DNA of 11,406 nt from Chlamydomonas sphaeroides (Eukaryota; Chlorophyta; Chlorophyceae; Chlamydomonadales; Chlamydomonadaceae): assembly GCA_001662425.1 (NCBI GenBank), contig BDDC01002654.1:1-11406 (forward strand), given 5' to 3'. Within the stretch, counting starts at the first letter, position 1. Each line of letters begins with the position of its first letter. Below, piece after piece: positions 7,801 to 11,406 of the stretch. The notes under the pieces were generated by a model. The model made no database searches. It worked only from the letters and a program-made list of their open reading frames with translations, and was not told the origin of the DNA. The translations under genes and the position numbers were made by a program.

Positions 7801-10800
7801 TGACGAGGAGCAGGTCCTTGCCTATCATGGGGTCCCGGTAGCGCTTAACCTTGCAGGGTTCAGAGTTCAGGGTTCAGGGTTCAGGGTTCAGGGTTCAGGG
7901 TTCAGGGTTCAGGGTTCAGGGTTCAGGGTTCAGGGTTCAATTTGATCTCGGTCTGCCGCGGCCTGGCGTGCTTGCCGTACCTGCACCTCATGCCATCGTT
8001 GGTGGCTCGTTTGGGGCGGCGGCGCCGTCGCCACCGCCGAGCTGAGCGCCGGCGCCGCCCTCGGCACCGGCAACGGAAGGCGTGGCGGCGGCGGCGCCGC
8101 CGGCGCCGCGCACCCATGCCCGTCGGCGGCCGCCGCCGCAACGTCAGCGTCGCCGGCCGTCGCAGTAACCGCCGCAGGAGCGCTGGTGGAGCTAGGTCGC
8201 GTCCCACTGGGCGTCGACGGCAGCGCCGCTGGCGGCACCGCCGGCGGTTGAACCGGCGATCCCGGCGCCGCCGCGTCAGGCAGCAGCCCGCCGACGGCGC
8301 CGTACGGATCCAGGGACACACCTTGGATCCGCTGCAGCATCTGCGCTGCGCGATGCAGGCTGCTGGCTCTGGGGCTGCCGTACGGGCTGGCGGCGGCGCT
8401 GCCACCACTGCCGGTGGCGGCGGCCATGGCGGCGGGGCCGGCGGTGGCAATGTTGACGCCGGCGAGGAGGTTGTTGCCCGACATGCTGCAGAACTCCCGC
8501 CGCCAGTGCGGCGGACGGCCGCCGCCGCCGCCGCCACCGCCGCCGCCAGCTGCGGCAGCGCTGCTGTCGCCGCTATCGCCGCGACTGCCGACGGCGCCGG
8601 CGCCGCGGACGGCGGCGCTGAAGACCTGCAGCGAAGCAAGCCTCTGGATGCGGCCACGGCGCGCACGGTCGACGGCGCCGCCAGCCGCTGCCGCCGCCGG
8701 CGGCGTCGGCGTCGGCAGCGCCGACGGCGGCGTCGCCAGCCTTCTGCGGTCGTCAAGCGCCCGCAAGTTGCCCAGGTTGCTCAGGCTGTGGCTGGGGCTG
8801 TGGTTGTATGGAAGCGTGCCCGCGAACGATCCAGACAGCGCCGCCGGCCGGCTCAAGCCGCCGCCGACGGTGGCGGCGGCGGCGCCGCCGCGGTGCGTCA
8901 AGCGAAGCTGGCCGGTCGTAAAGGAGACGGCGGCGCCGCAGCGCATGCCAAGCGGTAGCGAGTTGTCTTGGCCGGGGCCGGCGGCGGCGTCGGAAGCGTT
9001 CACCTCCGCCGACGAGACGCCGCCCGAAGCGCTGCCGTCGCCGACCAGCGCCTCGTCGGCAGCGGACAACGGCGTCGGCGCCGTCGCGGCGCGCGAGTGC
9101 GAGCCAGCGGCGCCGTCGGGCCACGCTTGGCGCAGCTGCAAGGCCGGCGGCGGCGGCGCTGCCGCCACGGCAGAACCCGCGAGAAGCCTGGCGGAGGCGC
9201 TGGCCGCCTGCGGCGACGAGCGCAGCGTCGACCGGCCGACGGCGGCGCCATCGCCGCCAGCCCAGTCGTCAGACTGGGCCCTGCTCGTGCCTCGCCGTAC
9301 AGCATGCGAGCCAAAGGCGTGCTGCTGCGGCGGCGGCGGCCGGCCGCCGGCAGCCGCCGCCGGCAGCGCGCGGCCGTCGCTGCCGGTGCCCGTGGTGCCC
9401 GTGCTACCCGTCACGCCGCCGCCGCCGCCGCCGGCGGCGGCGGCGGCGTCATTGTTGCGGGAGTTGATGCTGCTGGCGGCCCGGCTGCGCTGCAGGGCTG
9501 CGCGCAAGACCTGCAGGACGTGTCGCGGCGTGGGAAGGCGGCATGGCGGAGCATGGCAAGGCGGAGCAACCGCACAGGCACGCAGACAGGCACCAGCACG
9601 CCCCCGCCAAACCCCGTGGCACCCCCGCCCCCGCCAAACCCCGTGGCACCCCCGCCCCCGCCCCCGCTCCACCTACCCGCATCTCCCTCCCGAACTCGTC
9701 CTCCGGCCGCTCCCCCTCCGCGGCCCCCTGCCGTGGGCTGCCGCCGCCGCCCGCCGCCGCCGGCCCGCCGTCCGCCGGCCCGCCGCCGATGACCAGCGAC
9801 GGCGGCGGCGCCAGCCCGACCAGCGTCAGGCTGATGCGCTGCAGCAGCGGCGCCGCCAGACCGCCGCCGGCGGCCTCGTTGTAGCCCGTCGACCTGTTGG
9901 CGGGGTTGCCGACTCGCTGAGAAGAACTAGTTGTCACAAAAGTCTATGAGCAAGTCATCTGATGTTGTCGATGAGATCATCAAGTCCACCGATAACGTAA
10001 AGCTTGCAAGCCCTACCTGTTGACGGAGGCGTACATCTCGGCCATGATGCGCTCTGTGTCGGACAAGCGCCCGCCGGGGGCGCCGCTGGCGCGGCCCGCG
10101 CCGCACTCGGCGGCGTCGCCGGTTGCGTTGGCGCTGGCGAGCGCGGCGACGCTGGGCAGCATTCCCTGCGGCCGCACAGGAGGAGTCGGACGCGGGCCGC
10201 AGCACGGGGACCGGGTGCCGCGGCAGACCGCGACAGCGCCGGAGGAGGCAGGATAGGCCGGGCCCGTGGAGCGGTGCGGTGCCAGCGGCTCACGCCAGGG
10301 GTCCCCGTCACAGAGCGGGAGCGGTCAGGGCCCACGGCCCCGAGCTCCGCGAGCGCTACCGAGGGACGCGCCTCGCTGTGGCCCTCTTGGAGGGTTGTCC
10401 CAACCGCCAACTCCAACCGCCAACCCCAACCGCCAACCCACCTGCTGCGTGTCTCGCTGCAGCGCGCGGCCCGGCGGCGGCACGGGGCAGATGCCCTCCC
10501 AGTCCTGCGGGCGGGAGGGCGGCAGCCGCGCCACCAGGCGGCCCCATGGCACACGCGGCAAGGCAGGCAGCTCGGCCGCACTCACCATCCCGCCCTCTCG
10601 CAGCTGCCCGCTCACCACCCAGCCCGCCGCACGCACCTCGCCCGCATCCCCAACCGCCAACCGCCAGTCCCGACTGCACCAACCGCTAACCGCCAGCCGC
10701 AACTGCACCAACCGCCAACCGCACCTCGCCCAGCGCAACCGCCTCCAGCACCTCGTCCAGCGTCTCGGGCGAATAGCGGAACAGCAGCCGCAGCTGCGAC

Positions 10801-11118
10801 GCGCGCAGGTCCAGGCCGCCGCCGCCACCGTCGTCGTCGTCGCCGCCGCTGCCGCCGCCGCCGCCGGCACCGTGCCGCCGCCGCCGCCGCCGCACCACGT
10901 GAGGCGATGCGCCGCCAACGCCGACCCCGCGCGGCTTCTTGTCCTTCTCGGCGTCTGCGGTGCCGTCGCCGCCGTCTTGATCGACAAGGCTGCCGCCGCC
11001 GCCGCCACCACCACCACCGCCGCCGTCGTCATCGCCGTCGGACGAGACGTTGTTCCACAGCTGCCGGGTGGCGGCGCCCAGGTAAGCGATGGAGGCGCGG
11101 TTCTGGTGGACCACGTTG
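4809..11118 (-). CDS. PAS-linked soluble guanylyl cyclase (5'-truncated, 14 exons)
   Basis: Converts GTP to cGMP; class III cyclase. Exons, 5' to 3': 11118-10725, 10504-10442, 10165-10017, 9893-9677, 9510-7981, 7849-7778, 7710-7363, 7132-7070, 6863-6776, 6653-6529, 6170-6076, 5781-5741, 5380-5261, 4849-4809 (TGA at 4811-4809). All 13 introns are GT-AG and phases agree, giving 1,114 visible residues. PAS-like halves lie at 1-145 and 780-808, a signalling helix with FPRHVLEAL at 809-840, and the catalytic domain at 925-1105. FCDIVGFT (D931) and GD (D975) are the metal sites; E971 in KVETIG and C1053 in PRFCLFG specify GTP; N1060 and R1064 in NTASRM stabilise the transition state. No membrane segment is seen in this part. 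Exon 1 starts with the last base of a codon, so the 5' part lies off the right edge. The catalytic exons are firm; junctions among exons 2-5 are less certain because of low complexity. Confidence 0.9.
4853..4892 (-). repeat. (CCTG)n tract at the last 3' splice site of the cyclase gene
   Basis: Ten tetranucleotides (CAGG as written, CCTG on the sense strand, one unit changed to CAGA) lie just upstream of the acceptor AG at 4851-4850. The array therefore takes the place of the polypyrimidine tract for the terminal exon. Repeat-length change would alter the splice signal but not the coding sequence. Confidence 0.85.
5919..6012 (-). repeat. 25-bp tandem repeat (3.7 copies) in a cyclase intron
   Basis: The unit GGCTTTGCTTCAGTTCAACT plus CTGCT starts at 5919, 5944, 5969 and 5994; the third copy has one change (TTC to TCC) and the last is partial. 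It lies entirely within the intron 5782-6075 between the GVVGS and MPRFCLFG exons. Its AT content is higher than its surroundings. Confidence 0.95.
7859..7935 (-). repeat. Telomere-like TTCAGGG array inside a cyclase intron
   Basis: Ten perfect TTCAGGG units (7866-7935) are preceded by one variant, TTCAGAG (7859-7865). The array fills more than half of the 131-bp intron 7850-7980, which separates WHEVQ from VKRYRDP. The unit differs by one base from the plant-type telomere repeat TTTAGGG. As transcribed it reads CCCTGAA, and its last unit lies about 8 bases before the acceptor. It could be a seeded telomere-like insertion or an ordinary heptamer satellite. Confidence 0.95.
7981..10165 (-). 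other. Low-complexity Ala/Gly/Ser-rich insert inside the PAS-like domain
   Basis: Exons 3-5 encode about 630 residues between the first PAS-like half, ending near DWEGICPVPP, and the second, which resumes at WHEVQ then VKRYRDPMIGKDLL. The segment is dominated by Ala, Gly, Ser and Pro with many GGC/GCC trinucleotide runs, including about ten consecutive Gly near 8520-8550. It is expected to be disordered. Short islands of ordinary composition remain, such as SDTERIMAEMYASVN (exon 3) and LLQRISLTLVGLAPPPS (exon 4), the latter resembling a PAS strand. In related algal cyclases this loop is variable, and here it is very large. The 1,530-bp exon 5 (510 codons) is the largest exon. Confidence 0.75.
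9604..9657 (-). repeat. 27-bp tandem duplication in a cyclase intron
   Basis: Two identical 27-bp units starting CCGCCAAACCCCGTGGCACC lie at 9604 and 9631, within the intron 9511-9676. Because 27 is a multiple of three, the read-through frame shows a repeated nine-residue block, but flanking splice signals and loss of family resemblance place it in the intron. Confidence 0.85.
10401..10439 (-). repeat. 13-bp minisatellite directly after a splice donor
   Basis: Three copies of CAACCGCCAAC start at 10401, 10414 and 10427. On the sense strand the intron starts GTGGGTTGGCGGTTGG and continues as GGTTGGCGG blocks. It belongs to intron 10166-10441. Confidence 0.9.
10651..10720 (-). repeat. 29-bp minisatellite directly after a splice donor
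   Basis: The core CAACCGCCAAC recurs at 10651, 10680 (CAACCGCTAAC) and 10709, a 29-bp period with CGACTGCAC/CAACTGCAC between copies. It occupies the 5' part of intron 10505-10724 on the sense strand, starting within a few bases of the donor GTGCGG. It shares its core with the 13-bp repeat of the next intron. Confidence 0.88.
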
Positions 11119-11261
11119 CTGCGGGCGGGGGACGGCAGGGGGCGCCGAGCGAGGGGCTGTGTGTTTTGGGTGCGTGCCGGCCAGCGCGCCCACGGGTGCC
11201 CTGGCGGCACAGCACACGTTGCACATCCCTCGATGGCCCTTTGGGGCGCCAAGTGTAGTGG

Positions 11262-11297
11262 AGTGTCAAGTAGAACAGAACCCCACACGCGGCACAG
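11262..11297 (-). repeat. 36-bp dispersed repeat, copy B
   Basis: It is the reverse complement of copy A at 4640-4675, with one mismatch. It sits in the intron upstream of the first visible cyclase exon, so the two copies flank the visible gene in opposite orientations about 6.6 kb apart. Confidence 0.9.
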
Positions 11298-11366
11298 CAC
11301 GCCCCTTGTAGAGCGGCGCGTCGGCAGCGCTGCCTGCCCTGCCCCGGCCTGCCAGGAGCCCCGCAA

Positions 11367-11406
11367 CCCCTCCCTCCCTCCCCCCCCCTCCCTCCCCCCT
11401 CCCTCC
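11367..11406. repeat. C/T-only low-complexity tract at the window edge
   Basis: About 40 bases of CCCTCCCTCC-type sequence with no A or G run to the end of the window. On the cyclase sense strand it is a G/A-rich tract inside an intron, with many GGG and GGGG runs that could form a G-quadruplex. Confidence 0.9.

Larger units (their letters stand above)
11119..11406 (-). other. Intron upstream of the first visible cyclase exon
   Basis: The acceptor is CCCCGCCCGCAG, with AG at 11120-11119 and a strong pyrimidine tract. The exon begins in the middle of a codon, so at least one more exon lies to the right. This stretch holds one copy of the 36-bp dispersed repeat (11262-11297) and ends in a C/T-only tract (about 11367-11406 as written). 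An open frame runs through it but shows no conserved residues; it is probably intronic. Confidence 0.65.

Noticed and set aside
9510..9672. Upstream extension of exon 5 to the ATG at 9672
   Set aside because: The extension is made of the 27-bp tandem repeats. A good acceptor at 9512-9511 and a matching donor at 9676-9675 make it an intron.
9893..9937. Earlier acceptor for exon 4 at TTCTTCTCAG
   Set aside because: It has a better pyrimidine tract but the wrong phase for the preceding exon. The acceptor at 9895-9894 restores the frame, although the region remains less certain.
8414..9949. 511-codon plus-strand open frame
   Set aside because: It is antisense to cyclase exons 4-5. The long open frame is explained by GCC/GGC-rich sequence lacking stops on both strands; its translation is Ala/Pro/Arg runs with no motif.
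10004..11311. 435-codon plus-strand open frame
   Set aside because: It is antisense to cyclase exons 1-3 and their introns, with minisatellite-derived His/Pro/Gln repeats and no conserved features.

Overview
The window looks like nuclear DNA of a volvocine (Chlamydomonas/Volvox-like) green alga. The basis is very high GC content, many short GT-AG introns rich in simple repeats, long Ala/Gly/Ser-rich coding stretches, and a class III cyclase of the PAS-linked type that is expanded in these algae. Genus and species cannot be fixed from the sequence.

Layout. Positions 1-66 are the 3' end of an intron, and 67-840 (+) is the last exon of a TKL-type protein kinase, covering kinase subdomains IX-XI and a long Gly/Ser-rich tail. 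The interval 841-4808 lies between two convergent genes and holds no gene I can defend. It contains a 77-bp tandem duplication, a near-perfect 98-bp-arm hairpin (2644-2922), a possible decayed coding segment next to it (2910-3507, -), a 34-bp perfect palindrome, and one copy of a 36-bp dispersed repeat.

From 11118 down to 4809 (-) I reconstructed the 3' part of a guanylyl cyclase gene as 14 exons with 13 phase-consistent GT-AG introns, giving 1,114 visible residues. The order is a PAS-like sensor whose two halves are separated by about 600 residues of low-complexity sequence, then a signalling helix with a FPRHVLEAL motif, an acidic linker, a complete class III cyclase domain and a short C-terminal tail. 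Both metal aspartates, the transition-state Asn and Arg, and the Glu/Cys pair that selects GTP are present, so cGMP synthesis is the expected activity. The 5' end lies beyond the right edge.

The two genes are independent convergent units. Both are of signalling type, but nothing here shows that they act together. Most of the unusual structure sits in the introns and the intergenic space: a ten-copy TTCAGGG telomere-like array, 13-, 25-, 27- and 29-bp minisatellites, and a (CCTG)n tract that forms the last 3' splice site.
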